From contig OY969916.1 of the NCBI GenBank assembly GCA_963704535.1, forward strand, positions 7,688,001 through 7,752,000: a stretch of 64,000 nucleotides of DNA, in the 5' to 3' direction. Shown in pieces: positions 22,436-30,827 of this stretch; positions within the stretch are counted from its first letter, which is position 1; every line of letters starts with the position of its first letter. Under the pieces are notes generated by a model, which saw only the letters and a list, made by a program, of their open reading frames with translations, searched no databases and had not been told where the DNA came from. Made by a program: the position numbers and the translations under genes. This stretch comes from G963704535 sp963704535. GTDB lineage: Bacteria; Chloroflexota; Chloroflexia; Chloroflexales; Roseiflexaceae.

Positions 22436-22855
22436 ATGCAACAGTTCACCACGCGCCGAACACTGAATGTCACCCTTTGGACGGTCCAACTACTCCTGGC
22501 TGCCGTATTTCTCATAACCGGCTGTGTGAAGGTCGTCCAGCCCATCGACGTCCTCGCCCTATCCTACCAATGGGTGCGGCACGTCCCCCCGATCCTCGTG
22601 CGCGCTATTGGGATCAGCGAATTGCTGGCAGTAGCGGGCCTCCTTGGGCCTGCCGCCACGCGCATCCTCCCCCGGTTAACGGTGTTCGCCGCTATTGGGA
22701 TTATAATTGTGATGGTCGGTGCCATCATCACCCACACGCTGCTGGCGGAACCGTTCACCATTGTGGTGAACATGGTCCTCTTGGGTCTCGCGGCGTGGGT
22801 AGCTTACGGACGAAGTACGATAGTGCCGGTACCGCCGCGCAGGGGTGGTGGTTAG
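22436..22855 (+). CDS. DoxX-like membrane protein
   Basis: 139 aa with four predicted membrane segments (LWTVQLLLAAVFLITGCVKV, VRAIGISELLAVAGLLGPAA, LTVFAAIGIIIVMVGAIITH, FTIVVNMVLLGLAAWVAYG). The AGKV-like 'FLITGCVKV' near the first helix and overall size fit the DoxX/DoxD family. Its role in quinone or redox metabolism is poorly defined. AAGGAG precedes the ATG at 22436. MITE-H copy 4 abuts the ribosome site. Confidence 0.8.
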   Translation: MQQFTTRRTLNVTLWTVQLLLAAVFLITGCVKVVQPIDVLALSYQWVRHVPPILVRAIGISELLAVAGLLGPAATRILPRLTVFAAIGIIIVMVGAIITHTLLAEPFTIVVNMVLLGLAAWVAYGRSTIVPVPPRRGGG

Positions 22856-22907
22856 GCCCAGCAAGGAAGCCAATATACTGACAATTTGATTGACGAAGGA
22901 TGGACCG

Positions 22908-23595
22908 ATGTTCACGCTACCCGATTACTGGCTGACGCGCCCGGCCGTGCCCCTCGATCACCCCACGCGGGCCGCGTTTGATCAACTGCTGGCCGGCGCG
23001 CTCGCGCAGCCGACCGGCTCGCCACTGGAGTACACCCTGGTTGCCCCAAAGTGGCAGTTTCTGTGTTACCTCGCCGAGCACCACGAGCTCGCCTTGCATG
23101 GCTCCGGCCGGGATGATATCAGTTGCTTTGAACCACGGCAGCCCCTTGACCTCACCACGTTCGGCAATCAACGGGCCGTGTATGCGGCGGCCGACGGCAT
23201 CTGGGCCATGTTCTTCGCGATTGTGGATCGGGATCGCTATTCCATGTCAGTCACCAATGCCTGCGTCTGGGTGGTGGAGTTGGGCCATGGGCGCCGGCGA
23301 GCCCCGCTACGTCTTTTCAGTCGGCCAGGCGGCGCTGCGCCAGCAGCCGTGGCGCACGGGCGTGGTATATCTCTTGCCGCGCACCACCTTTGTGGCCGAG
23401 CCGACCTACCACTTCGAGTCGGTCGCCGTCCAGACCGCGCAACTGGCGAGTCTGGTCCCGGTCGTGCCCCTGGCGCGCATGTCGGTCGGCCCCGAGGACT
23501 TCCCCTTCCTCAAACAGATCCGCGGGCACGACGATGCGCGCTTGCAGGAGTATGCGACCGCCATGCAAACCGGCGCGCCCTGGCCCGATGACTGA
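22908..23595 (+). pseudogene. Hypothetical protein with a frameshift
   Basis: The first part (MFTLPDYWLTRPAVPLDHPT, ISCFEPRQPLDLTTFGNQRA, SVTNACVWVVELG) and the second part in the +1 frame (GEPRYVFSVGQAALRQQPWR, GVVYLLPRTTFVAEPTYHFE, VGPEDFPFLKQIRG) join near 23283-23292. One extra base would explain it (688 nt; 228 aa after correction). Unknown family; no motif recognised. It follows the DoxX gene by about 50 nt and could be co-transcribed. Real mutation or sequencing error cannot be told apart here. Confidence 0.6.
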
Positions 23596-23596
23596 G

Positions 23597-23657
23597 TGTT
23601 ACGTGTTGCGTATTGCGTGAGTCGGCGCGACACAACACGCAATACGCAACACGTAAC
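23597..23657. repeat. GTTACGTGTTGCG palindrome
   Basis: GTTACGTGTTGCGTATTGCG (23598-23617) faces CGCAATACGCAACACGTAAC (23638-23657). Near-perfect 20-bp arms. It fills the spacer before the HAD-like gene. Related CGTGAAA/ACGCAAC words occur at 10846, 24859, 34785 and 39062. Confidence 0.88.
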
Positions 23658-23703
23658 GGGGATTTTTTCGAGTACAATAAGGCGCACACCAAGGAAGGTC
23701 GCT

Positions 23704-24207
23704 ATGATACCGTGCCCGCCGCTTGAGCTCCCTGCGGATCGGCCCGTGCTGCTGCTCGACTTCGACGGCGTGATCAACGTCTTCCAGTGCTCGACGGCGC
23801 GCGAGGCTCAGACGCCCGCTTACCTGAAGGCGCTTAAATTGCTGCCTGGCTTCGAGTCCTGGCTGGCCCAGTTGCACCAGGCTTTCTACCTGGTCTGGTG
23901 CTCGGATGCCGGGCCGCTGGTCAATATCGAGTTGGCCGGCGCCTGGGGGATCGGGCCGCGCCCTTGCGTCCAGCCGACGCCGGAGGAGGGATCGCTACGC
24001 CAGTGGAAGGCCCATGCCGCGCGCCGGCTATTCGTCGATTGGCCGGGTGCGCTGGCCTGGGTGCAGGATGGGTTTCTGGCCGAGGAGCGCGCCTGGGCCG
24101 CCGAGCGCCTGGCGGCCGGCCGGCCGACCTGGCTGGTCGATGTGACCGAGACCGGCCTGACCGCCACAGTGACCGCCGATCTGCTGCGCTGGGCAGAGGG
24201 GAATTGA
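23704..24207 (+). CDS. HAD-like hydrolase/phosphatase
   Basis: 167 aa. The HAD motif I is LLLDFDGVINVF (two Asp of DxDG). The rest is short, with a small 'LVWCSDAG' segment in the place of motif II and VDVTETGLT near the end. Likely a small phosphatase of unknown substrate. AAGGAAGG precedes the ATG at 23704. The 3' end runs into a GAATTGA repeat. Confidence 0.7.
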   Translation: MIPCPPLELPADRPVLLLDFDGVINVFQCSTAREAQTPAYLKALKLLPGFESWLAQLHQAFYLVWCSDAGPLVNIELAGAWGIGPRPCVQPTPEEGSLRQWKAHAARRLFVDWPGALAWVQDGFLAEERAWAAERLAAGRPTWLVDVTETGLTATVTADLLRWAEGN

Positions 24208-24272
24208 GAATTGAAAATTGAGAATTGAGAATTGAGAATCGAGCACCTGTAGGGCCAGCCCTCCGTGGCGGC
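24205..24272. repeat. GAATTGA heptamers and a GGGCCAGCCCTCCGTGG word
   Basis: GAATTGA/AAATTGA words at 24205-24240 match the element inside glpA. 24244-24272 carries the CCTGTAGGG...CCTCCGTGG word also seen at 39014 and 58273. Confidence 0.8.
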
Positions 24273-24314
24273 CCAATGCCACGCAATACGCATCTCGTAA
24301 ATCGTGAGGAACCG

Positions 24315-24863
24315 ATGGCGCTGCTGATCGAATTCAATGGCAAGCGGCCCCGCGTGGCCGACGACGTCTTTCTCGCTCCGAATGCCGTGCTGATCGGCGA
24401 TGTCACCGTGGGGGCGGGGGCGAGCATCTGGTTCGGCGCGGTCCTGCGCGGCGATTTCGGCTCGATCGCGATCGGCCCCGGCACCAATGTCCAGGATAAC
24501 GCCGTGATCCACACCGGCGCGAACTGGCCGACGACCATCGGCGCCAATGTGACTGTGGGCCACGGCGCGGTGCTGGAGGGCTGCACCATCGGCGACGGCG
24601 TGGTGATCGGCATGAACGCGACGGTGCTGCCCCACTCGACGGTCGGCCCTGAGGCGCTGGTTGCGGCCGGCAGCGTTGTCGCCGAGGGGATGCAGGTGCC
24701 GTCGCGCGTGTTGGTCGCCGGGGCGCCGGCGCGGGTCAAGAAGGAGCTGTCGGGCAGCTCGCTCGAATGGATCAGGATCGCGCCGGGCGATTACCACAAA
24801 AATGCGCGCGAGTATCGCGCGCAGGGGATTGACCGGCTGGGGGATGGGGCCATTAAAACGTGA
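24315..24863 (+). CDS. Gamma-carbonic-anhydrase-like left-handed beta-helix protein with an altered metal site
   Basis: 182 aa with hexapeptide repeats (APNAVLIGDVTVGAGASIWF, TNVQDNAVIHTG, GANVTVGHGAVLEGCTIGDG). Members bind Zn or Fe at three His from neighbouring subunits: one in the HTG segment, one in GHGA, and one that is normally the His of the following HGC. Here that third position reads EGC (VGHGAVLEGC), so one ligand is Glu. The protein may be a weak or non-catalytic member, or a PaaY/transferase-like relative. GTGAGGAACCG precedes the ATG at 24315. Confidence 0.85.
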   Translation: MALLIEFNGKRPRVADDVFLAPNAVLIGDVTVGAGASIWFGAVLRGDFGSIAIGPGTNVQDNAVIHTGANWPTTIGANVTVGHGAVLEGCTIGDGVVIGMNATVLPHSTVGPEALVAAGSVVAEGMQVPSRVLVAGAPARVKKELSGSSLEWIRIAPGDYHKNAREYRAQGIDRLGDGAIKT

Positions 24864-25057
24864 AACGTGAAACGTGAGCCGCAGTTGCTCACGTTTCACG
24901 AGGCAGGTGGGGTGTCAGTTCGTCGGCAGCGCGGCTGTTTGAGAAAACTGTCACATGTGGAGGCGCGGCTGCAATCTGACATTCATCATAGCGCTTCATA
25001 CTACGCTGACCCGTGTAACTGCCAATCCAGATAACTGTTTTGAGTGGGTGGATTTAA
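24859..25057. repeat. CGTGAAA palindrome and gene-free stretch
   Basis: CGTGAAACGTGAAACGTGAG (24859-24878) faces CTCACGTTTCACG (24889-24901). It abuts the stop codon of the gene before. The remaining bases to MITE-H show no gene. Confidence 0.75.
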
Positions 25058-25129
25058 GTACTTCACCCATTATTATCGTGGATTTTGCCCGGCCGGGCAA
25101 AAATCCACGATAAAAAGAAGAAAAAGTAC
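25058..25129. mobile_element. MITE-H, copy 5 (core)
   Basis: GTAC (25058) to GTAC (25129) with TTATCGTGGATTTTGCCC and its complement. It lies 33 nt upstream of the 25163 gene. Confidence 0.85.
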
Positions 25130-25162
25130 CGCTTTTTTAGAAGCGCTCCAGGAGCCTGTTCG

Positions 25163-25333
25163 ATGGATACCAGAACAAACGAGCGGAGGGCCTATATCGA
25201 GGCGCTCCTGAATCGGCTGCGGCGTCAGTATGTCGAGCGGCGACCGATGCCGACCGATAATGGCGAGACCCTCTCGTTCGAGATGCTCCAGCGGCTCTGC
25301 CAGCATGTCCTGCGCGAGGGCTACGGCGAGTAG
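25163..25333 (+). CDS. 56-aa hypothetical protein
   Basis: AGGAG lies 8 nt before the ATG at 25163. The protein (MDTRTNERRAYIEALLNRLR, then SFEMLQRLCQHVLREGYGE) is likely two or three helices with many Arg and Glu. Not recognised. It is the fourth small plus-strand gene that has MITE-H directly upstream. Confidence 0.55.
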   Translation: MDTRTNERRAYIEALLNRLRRQYVERRPMPTDNGETLSFEMLQRLCQHVLREGYGE

Positions 25334-25440
25334 CCGCACCTCCCGAGGATACCCCATTGGATGCGTTACGTCGTGCGTGGTGCGTAATGCGACCTTCGAT
25401 GGCCCACTACGCAACCAGCGTATGGAATCACGAGGATTTC

Positions 25441-25653
25441 ATGGAGACGAACGGCGAGTGGTTCGAATCGGAGGATGAGCGAACGATGCGGCTCCTGGAG
25501 GCTGATCTGGAGAGCCTAGCGAATGTGCTGGAGGACCTCACGGCGTCGCTGGCCGATCTGCTGGCCCTCTTGCGTCAGCCGAATGTCCAGCTACAGTTCA
25601 CGCTGGAGCTGCGCGCGCCGAGGATCGGCGAACGATCGATGCGCTGGAATTAA
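25441..25653 (+). CDS. 70-aa protein with a leucine-rich coiled coil
   Basis: Starts at the ATG at 25441 after CGAGG. The middle part (MRLLEADLESLANVLEDLTA, SLADLLALLRQPN) has Leu at heptad spacing and is acidic, so it is probably a coiled coil. A strand-like tail follows (VQLQFTLELRAP). Function unknown. A strong bidirectional terminator follows. Confidence 0.55.
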   Translation: METNGEWFESEDERTMRLLEADLESLANVLEDLTASLADLLALLRQPNVQLQFTLELRAPRIGERSMRWN

Positions 25654-25661
25654 TATTTCGG

Positions 25662-25722
25662 CTAAAACAGGGGAAGGTGTGGAAGGGGCCGAAGGCCCCT
25701 TCCACACCTTCCCCTGTTTTAG
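25662..25722. terminator. Bidirectional terminator with perfect 29-bp arms
   Basis: Arms 25662-25690 and 25694-25722 (CTAAAACAGGGGAAGG start) are perfectly complementary around GAA. T runs lie on both sides. It separates convergent genes and contains the stop codon of the CoA ligase gene. Confidence 0.9.
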
Positions 25723-27263
25723 TCGCGTAGCTTGAACCGCTGGATCTTGCCGGTGGCGGTCTTCGGAAGCTCGTCAACGAACTCGATCCAGCGCGGGCGC
25801 TTGTACTCGGCAATCTGTTCCCGGCAGTGCCCGATCAGCTCCTGCGCCAGCTCGTCCGAGGCGGCGTGCCCTTCCTTCAGTGTCACAAACGCCTTGGGCT
25901 TGACCAGCCCGGCCTGGTCGGGCTGGCCGACCACGGCGCACTCCACGACGGCGGGGTGGCCGATTAGCGCGCTCTCGACTTCCACCGGCGAGACCCAGAT
26001 GCCGCCGACTTTGAGCATGTCGTCGGAGCGACCGGCGTGCCAGTAGTAGCCGCCCTCGTCGATCGAGTACTTGTCGCCGGTGAACAGCCACTCGCCGCGG
26101 AAGGTCTGCTGGCTCTTCTCGTACTGGTGCAGGTAGAATAGCGCCGCTGTCTGCCCTTTCACCAGCAGGTTGCCGACCTCGCCGCGCGGCACCGGGCTGC
26201 CCTCGTCGTTGACGATCTTCAGCTCGTAGCCGGCGAACGGCTTGCCGCTGCTGCCGGGCCGGATGTCGCCGGGGCGGTTGGAGAGAAAGATGTGGAAGTT
26301 CTCGGTCGATCCGATGCCATCGATAATATCCAGCCCGGTACGCTCCTTCCAGGCGTGCCAGATCGGCGCCGGCAGCGCCTCGCCGGCGGAGACGCACAGC
26401 CGGAGCGAGGAGAGGTCGAACGCGGCGAAGTTCTCCAGCGCCATCGCGGCGGCGTAGCCGGTGGGCGCGTTGTAGAGGATGGTCGGCTTGAAGCGTTCGA
26501 TCGCGCCGAGGAAGATTGACGCGACGCGCGGCGGGCCGGAGAACAGCACACAGCTCGCGCCGATGTACCAGGGGAAGATCAGGTTGCCGCCCATGCCGAA
26601 GGTGAAGAACAGCTTGGGGGCGCCGAGGGTGCGGTCGTCCTCGCGCAGGCCCAGGACGTTGACGCCCCATAGCTGCGCGGTGAGTGGGTAGTCCTTGTGG
26701 GCGTGCAGGATGCCTTTGGGCTCGCCGGTGGTGCCGCTGGAGTAGTTCAGCGAGCAGAAGTCGTCGCGGTGAGTCGGCGCTGCGGCCAGCTCGGCCGGCT
26801 GGCCGGCGATCCAGTCGGAGTAGCGGCGATACCCGGCGTAGTCCCGCTCGCCGATCACGACGATGTGCTCCAGGAGCGGCAGCCGCCCCAGGCTCTCCTC
26901 GACGGCCGGCAGCAGCGCCTCGTGGATGATCAGCGCGCGGGCGCGGCAGTCGTGCAGCATGTACTCGTACTCGTGCGGCTTGAGCAGTGTGTTGAGCCCG
27001 ACCGCGACGGCGCCGATCTTCAGCGTGCCGAAGAATGTCGTCACCCACTCGGGCACGTCGAGCGCGAGGATCGCCACGAAGTCGCCCATGTGGATGCCGA
27101 GGCTCTTGAGCGCGTTCCCGACCTGGTTGGCCTCGCTGGCGACCTCCCCGAAGGTCATCTCGCGCGTGTCGCTGTAGAGGGCGACTTTGGTTGCCCGCGC
27201 CGCCAGGTTGCGTTCGAGGATATCGACGGCGTTGTAGGACAGGGGCAGATCAGCGGCCTTCAT
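25719..27263 (-). CDS. Aromatic acid-CoA ligase (2-aminobenzoate/benzoate-CoA ligase family)
   Basis: 514 aa AMP-forming ligase that would convert an aromatic acid to its CoA thioester. Motifs: SLNYSSGTTGEPKGILHAHK (P-loop-like A3), GIGSTENFHIF (A5), WLFTGDKY (A7), GRSDDMLKVGGIWVSPVEVE (A8) and the C-terminal catalytic Lys in PKTATGKIQRFKLRD. The start at 27263 has AAGGAGGTGG upstream. It is the last gene of the minus-strand aromatic cluster as transcribed. With the monooxygenase at 31721 the best substrate guess is 2-aminobenzoate; salicylate or benzoate are alternatives. Confidence 0.85.
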   Translation of the reverse strand: MKAADLPLSYNAVDILERNLAARATKVALYSDTREMTFGEVASEANQVGNALKSLGIHMGDFVAILALDVPEWVTTFFGTLKIGAVAVGLNTLLKPHEYEYMLHDCRARALIIHEALLPAVEESLGRLPLLEHIVVIGERDYAGYRRYSDWIAGQPAELAAAPTHRDDFCSLNYSSGTTGEPKGILHAHKDYPLTAQLWGVNVLGLREDDRTLGAPKLFFTFGMGGNLIFPWYIGASCVLFSGPPRVASIFLGAIERFKPTILYNAPTGYAAAMALENFAAFDLSSLRLCVSAGEALPAPIWHAWKERTGLDIIDGIGSTENFHIFLSNRPGDIRPGSSGKPFAGYELKIVNDEGSPVPRGEVGNLLVKGQTAALFYLHQYEKSQQTFRGEWLFTGDKYSIDEGGYYWHAGRSDDMLKVGGIWVSPVEVESALIGHPAVVECAVVGQPDQAGLVKPKAFVTLKEGHAASDELAQELIGHCREQIAEYKRPRWIEFVDELPKTATGKIQRFKLRD

Positions 27264-27286
27264 GGTGTCCACCTCCTTGTGGATGT

Positions 27287-27416
27287 GAGATTGGAGATTG
27301 GAGATTGGAGATTGGAGATCCGCTCGATCTCTAATCTCCAATCTCCAACTACTTTACACTCTGGGTGAGGGAAGACTGAGGGGCAGCCCCCTCAAACTCC
27401 CTCTTTTCAGACAATC
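27287..27416. repeat. GGAGATT palindrome plus partial MITE-G
   Basis: Heptamers 27287-27352 (GAGATTG and complement), then a MITE-G hairpin core (27358-27416). They fill the spacer between the dehydrogenase and ligase genes. Confidence 0.85.
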
Positions 27417-27418
27417 TC

Positions 27419-28570
27419 TTACTCGCCTTTGCCCACCAACTCGCGGGCGATCACGATGCGCTGGATGTGGCTGGTGCCTTCGTAGATCTGGAGGCCCTTG
27501 ATGTCGCGGTAGTAGCGCTCGACTGGGTATTCGTTCGAGTAGCCGCGCCCGCCGTGGATCAGCACTGCTTCGGAGGTGGCCTTCACCGCGGCCTCGGTGG
27601 CGAACAGCTTGGCGATCGAGGTTTCCTTGGTGGTCGGCAGCCCTTGGTCCTTCATCCAGGCCGCGCGGTAGACCAGCAGGCGGGCGGCGTCGACGTCGGC
27701 GGCCATGTCGGCCAGGGTGGCCTGGATCATTTGGAAGTCGGCGATGCGCCGGCCGAACTGGCGGCGGCGGCGGGCGAAGTCGATGCAGGCGTCCAGGCAG
27801 GCTTGGCCGACGCCGAGCGCCCCGGCGGCGACGCCCAGGCGCCCGTGGTCGAGCGCCGACATGGCGATCGTGAAGCCGGCCCCCGGCGCGCCGAGCAGCG
27901 CGTTGCGGGGCAGGCGGCACTCTTCGAAGATCAGCCGGGCGTGGTCGGAGGCGCGGTGGCCCAGCTCGACGCCGGGCAGCTTCTCGCGCCGCAGCCCTGG
28001 CGTATCGGTCTCGACCAGGAAGGCGCAGACGCCCTTGTGCCGGGCAGACGGGTCGCGGGTTGCGAAGACGATCGCCAGGTTGGCGAGGTTGCCGTTGGTG
28101 ATCCAGATTTTTTCCCCGTTGAGTACCCAAGCGTCGTCCTCTTCGCGGGCGGTGGTCTCGATACTGGCGGCGTCGGAGCCGGCGTTCGGCTCGGTCAGGC
28201 AGTAGCAGCCGATCCACTCGCCGCCGGCCAGCCGGGGCAGGTAGCGCCGTTTCTGCTCTTCGCTGCCCCAGTCGCGCAGGCAGAGCGAGACCAGGCCGGC
28301 GTGGACCGCCAGGAAGCCGCGCACCGACGAGTCGACGCGGCCGAGCTGCTCGTAGACCAGCGCGAGGCCGAGGTAGTCCATTCCGGCGCCGCCGTAGGCC
28401 GCCTCGATCGGGCCGGCCAGGAAGCCCAGCTCGCCCATGCGGCGGACCAGGTGGATGGGGAAGGTGCCGGTCTCGTCGGCCTGGCGGGCAAGCGGCGCGA
28501 CCTCGTCCTGGGCGAAGGCGCGGGCGCGGGCCTGGATGGCGTGCTGTTCGGGGGTCAGGCTGAAGTCCAT
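27419..28570 (-). CDS. Acyl-CoA dehydrogenase
   Basis: 383-aa FAD enzyme. Signatures: CYCLTEPNAGSDAASIETTA (flavin/substrate loop), WITNGNLANLAIVFA, RRQFGRRIADFQMIQ, and the catalytic Glu in YEGTSHIQRIVIAREL near the C-terminus. Start at 28570 with TTGAGGAACC upstream; an earlier in-frame ATG would translate only part of a repeat. In this cluster it probably acts on an alicyclic or ring-derived CoA thioester made by the monooxygenase/reductase. Substrate inferred from context. Confidence 0.9.
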   Translation of the reverse strand: MDFSLTPEQHAIQARARAFAQDEVAPLARQADETGTFPIHLVRRMGELGFLAGPIEAAYGGAGMDYLGLALVYEQLGRVDSSVRGFLAVHAGLVSLCLRDWGSEEQKRRYLPRLAGGEWIGCYCLTEPNAGSDAASIETTAREEDDAWVLNGEKIWITNGNLANLAIVFATRDPSARHKGVCAFLVETDTPGLRREKLPGVELGHRASDHARLIFEECRLPRNALLGAPGAGFTIAMSALDHGRLGVAAGALGVGQACLDACIDFARRRRQFGRRIADFQMIQATLADMAADVDAARLLVYRAAWMKDQGLPTTKETSIAKLFATEAAVKATSEAVLIHGGRGYSNEYPVERYYRDIKGLQIYEGTSHIQRIVIARELVGKGE

Positions 28571-28584
28571 CGGTGGTTCCTCAA

Positions 28585-28765
28585 TCGGGTGACAAGATGA
28601 CAAGGTGAAAGGGTGAAAGGGAATATCTGAGGACTGAGGATTGAGGATGGAGGATGGAAGATCACGTATGACAAGGTCCTCTATCTTCTATCTTCTATCC
28701 TCTATCTTCTATCTTCTATTCTCGGCGGTCGGTGGTCCGGTGGTCGGTGGTCAGTGGTCGGTCGT
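28585..28765. repeat. Three abutting word repeats
   Basis: AAGGTGA words (28587-28620), CTATCTT heptamers (28676-28720, facing GAGGATGGA-type words at 28627-28657), and GTGGTCG heptamers (28727-28765). They fill the spacer between RidA and the dehydrogenase. Confidence 0.85.
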
Positions 28766-28770
28766 CGATA

Positions 28771-29178
28771 TTACGCATCAGGGATGACGGCGAACCCCTC
28801 CATCTCGATCAGCGCCTCGTTCTGGAACAGGCCGGAGACTTCGAACAGGGCCATGGTCGGGTAGGAGGCGCCGAAGTGCTCGCGGAAGATCGCGCCGAGC
28901 GGCTTGAGGTTGGCGCGGTAGTCGTCGCGATCGGCGACGAAGATGTTTAGCTTCACGATGTCCTGCATGGTGCCGCCGGCGGCCTCGACCACTGCGCGCA
29001 GGTTACGCAGCACCTGCGCGAACTGGGCGATGAGGTCGCCGGGCGCGGCGATCCGCCCGTCGGGGCCGGCGGCGTCCTGCCCGGCCAGGAATAGCAGCCG
29101 CCCGCCGCTGACCAGGATGCCGTGGTTGAAGCCGCGCGGGGGCGCCAGGGACGGCGGGTTGACGATCAGCTTTTCCAT
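28771..29178 (-). CDS. RidA/YjgF-family protein (possible enamine/imine deaminase)
   Basis: 135 aa, the usual trimeric RidA size. Readable parts: GILVSGGRLLFLAGQDAAGP, FAQVLRNLRAVVEAAGGTMQ, DIVKLNIFVADRDDYRANLK, and YPTMALFEVSGLFQNEALIE. The Arg that holds the substrate carboxylate in RidA proper (in a PARxxVEV context) is absent here (PTMALFEV), so it belongs to another Rid subgroup. In a 2-aminobenzoyl-CoA pathway a Rid protein could release ammonia from the enamine/imine left after ring reduction. This fits the gene neighbourhood but is inference. Confidence 0.85.
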   Translation of the reverse strand: MEKLIVNPPSLAPPRGFNHGILVSGGRLLFLAGQDAAGPDGRIAAPGDLIAQFAQVLRNLRAVVEAAGGTMQDIVKLNIFVADRDDYRANLKPLGAIFREHFGASYPTMALFEVSGLFQNEALIEMEGFAVIPDA

Positions 29179-29190
29179 ATCATCCCTACT

Positions 29191-29365
29191 GACAGAACAA
29201 AGAACAAAGAACAGAGAACAAAGATCGTGGAGATGGTTTGTTCTTTATTCTTGGTTCTTGGTTTTTATCGCTATCCTGCCTCGCCGATAGAACAAAGAAC
29301 ACAGAACAGAGAACAAAGGTTGTCGAGGCGATTTGTTCTTTATTCTTTGTTCTTTGTTCTCGGTT
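29191..29365. repeat. Double AGAACAA/TTGTTCT heptamer palindrome
   Basis: Two consecutive palindromes (about 29191-29275 and 29288-29365), each with AGAACAA words facing TTCTTTG words. The second abuts the stop codon of the hydratase gene. Confidence 0.85.
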
Positions 29366-29366
29366 C

Positions 29367-30158
29367 TTATCGTCCGGTAAAGGTTGGCTGGGCCTTCTCC
29401 AGGAACGCCTCGTAGAAGCGCCGGTGGTCCTCGCCCATCAGCATGAGCGCTTGGGCCTGGGCCTCGGCCTCCAGCGCCGAGAGCAGGTCCATGCTCCACT
29501 CATTGTTGACCAGGCGCTTGGTCAGCCCGATCGCCTGCGTGGGCCCCTCGGCCAGCCGCTTGGCCCATGCGTAGGCGGTCGGCAGCAGTTGGTCGTGCGG
29601 GACCACGCGGTTGACCAGGCCGTAGCGCTCGGCGGTCGCGGCGTCGATCGAGTCACCGAACAGCAGCAGCTCCAGGGCGCGGCCCTGGCCGACGACGCGC
29701 GGCAGCAGGTAGGCGGCGCCCATGTCGGCGCCGGTCAGGCCGACCTTGCTGAACAGGAAGGCTATTTTAGTCTGCTCGGCGGCCAGGCGCAGGTCGGCGG
29801 CCAGGGCGATCACCGCGCCTGCGCCAGCGGTGGTGCCGTTGAGCGCGGCGATGATCGGCTTGTCGAGTAGGCGCATGTTGGCGACCACGGCGCCGGTCAT
29901 GCGGGTGAAGTCGAGGTGGTCTTTGACGTCGCGCTTGAGCAGTTCGCCGATGATCGCGTGGACGTCGCCGCCGGAGCAGAAGCCGGGGCCGGCGCCGGTC
30001 AGCACCAGGACCTTGACGGTGTCGTCGTAGCGCAGGGCCTCCAGCAGGTCGCGGAACTGGGCGTAGATCTGGAAGGTGAGCGCGTTCAGCAGCTCGGGGC
30101 GGTCGAACGTGACGGTGGCGATGCCGTCCTGGACCTCGTAGCGGAAGTCGTAGTCCAT
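29367..30158 (-). CDS. Enoyl-CoA hydratase/isomerase family protein
   Basis: 263-aa crotonase-fold enzyme. Readable: IATVTFDRPELLNALTFQIY, VLTGAGPGFCSGGDVHAIIG (oxyanion-hole segment), IIAALNGTTAGAGAVIALAA and a C-terminal FYEAFLEKAQPTFTGR. The start at 30158 has AAGGAAAC upstream. It probably hydrates or opens a ring-derived unsaturated CoA ester in the same pathway as the neighbouring dehydrogenase and ligase. Confidence 0.88.
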   Translation of the reverse strand: MDYDFRYEVQDGIATVTFDRPELLNALTFQIYAQFRDLLEALRYDDTVKVLVLTGAGPGFCSGGDVHAIIGELLKRDVKDHLDFTRMTGAVVANMRLLDKPIIAALNGTTAGAGAVIALAADLRLAAEQTKIAFLFSKVGLTGADMGAAYLLPRVVGQGRALELLLFGDSIDAATAERYGLVNRVVPHDQLLPTAYAWAKRLAEGPTQAIGLTKRLVNNEWSMDLLSALEAEAQAQALMLMGEDHRRFYEAFLEKAQPTFTGR

Positions 30159-30169
30159 ATCAGTTTCCT

Positions 30170-30310
30170 TCTTAACCACGAAGGCCACGAAGAGCACGAA
30201 GGCCACGAAGAAAAGGTGTTATTTGGTTTATGGCGCCGCAGGCAGCGCAGACCATGAAAGCAATGCCGGCAATGAATTTCACCGCCGTAGGGGCGCCCCT
30301 ACGATATGAT
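30170..30310. repeat. CACGAAGGC words and a GTAGGGGC palindrome
   Basis: AACCACGAAGGCCACGAAG-type 9-nt words (30174-30212), then the 16-bp palindrome GTAGGGGCGCCCCTAC (30287-30302). No gene. Confidence 0.7.
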
Positions 30311-30323
30311 GAACGCAGTGGGT

Positions 30324-30809
30324 TCATCGCGCGAAGAACTCGCTCACCGCCTGGGTGTGCAGCGGAAACGCCAGCTCCTCCGGGGACCGCAGCACGACGC
30401 ACTCGGAGGCTTCGTCAGTCGGCGCGAACGCGGGCAGCTCGGCTGCGCGGCGGCGCTCGGCGAGGCCGAAGATCAGCAGTGTGCCGTCGGGCGCACTGAG
30501 GACGCGGAAGTCGCGGATCTCTTGCGGGTCGAGCCGCAGCCCGGTCTCCTCGAACACCTCGCGGGCGCCGGCCGCCTGCCACGACTCGCCCAGGTTGATA
30601 TAGCCGCCGGGCAGGGCCAGCATGCCCTGGCGCGGCGGGATCGACCGGCGCACCAGCAGCAGGCCGTCGTCGATCGGCACCAGCACCACGGCGACCGGCA
30701 GCGGGTTGAGGTAGCTGGTCTGCGCGCAGGCGGCGCAGGCGCGCGGCCAGGGCTGGTCCTCGGCGAAGGGGTGGCCGCAGTAGGAGCAGTGGGAGTTGCG
30801 CTTGGACAT
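30324..30809 (-). CDS. Nudix hydrolase with N-terminal zinc ribbon
   Basis: 161 aa. The N-terminus has CSYCGHPF and CAACAQTSY (two CxxC pairs), as in NudC/ADP-ribose-type Nudix proteins. The Nudix box GYINLGESWQAAGAREVFEE TGL follows, with the GX5EX7REUXEEXGU spacing intact. It hydrolyses a nucleoside diphosphate linked to X; NADH, ADP-ribose or a CoA derivative are all possible. It lies downstream of the VapC-like gene in the same direction. Confidence 0.88.
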   Translation of the reverse strand: MSKRNSHCSYCGHPFAEDQPWPRACAACAQTSYLNPLPVAVVLVPIDDGLLLVRRSIPPRQGMLALPGGYINLGESWQAAGAREVFEETGLRLDPQEIRDFRVLSAPDGTLLIFGLAERRRAAELPAFAPTDEASECVVLRSPEELAFPLHTQAVSEFFAR

Positions 30810-30827
30810 CTGGTGCTCCTTAATATC

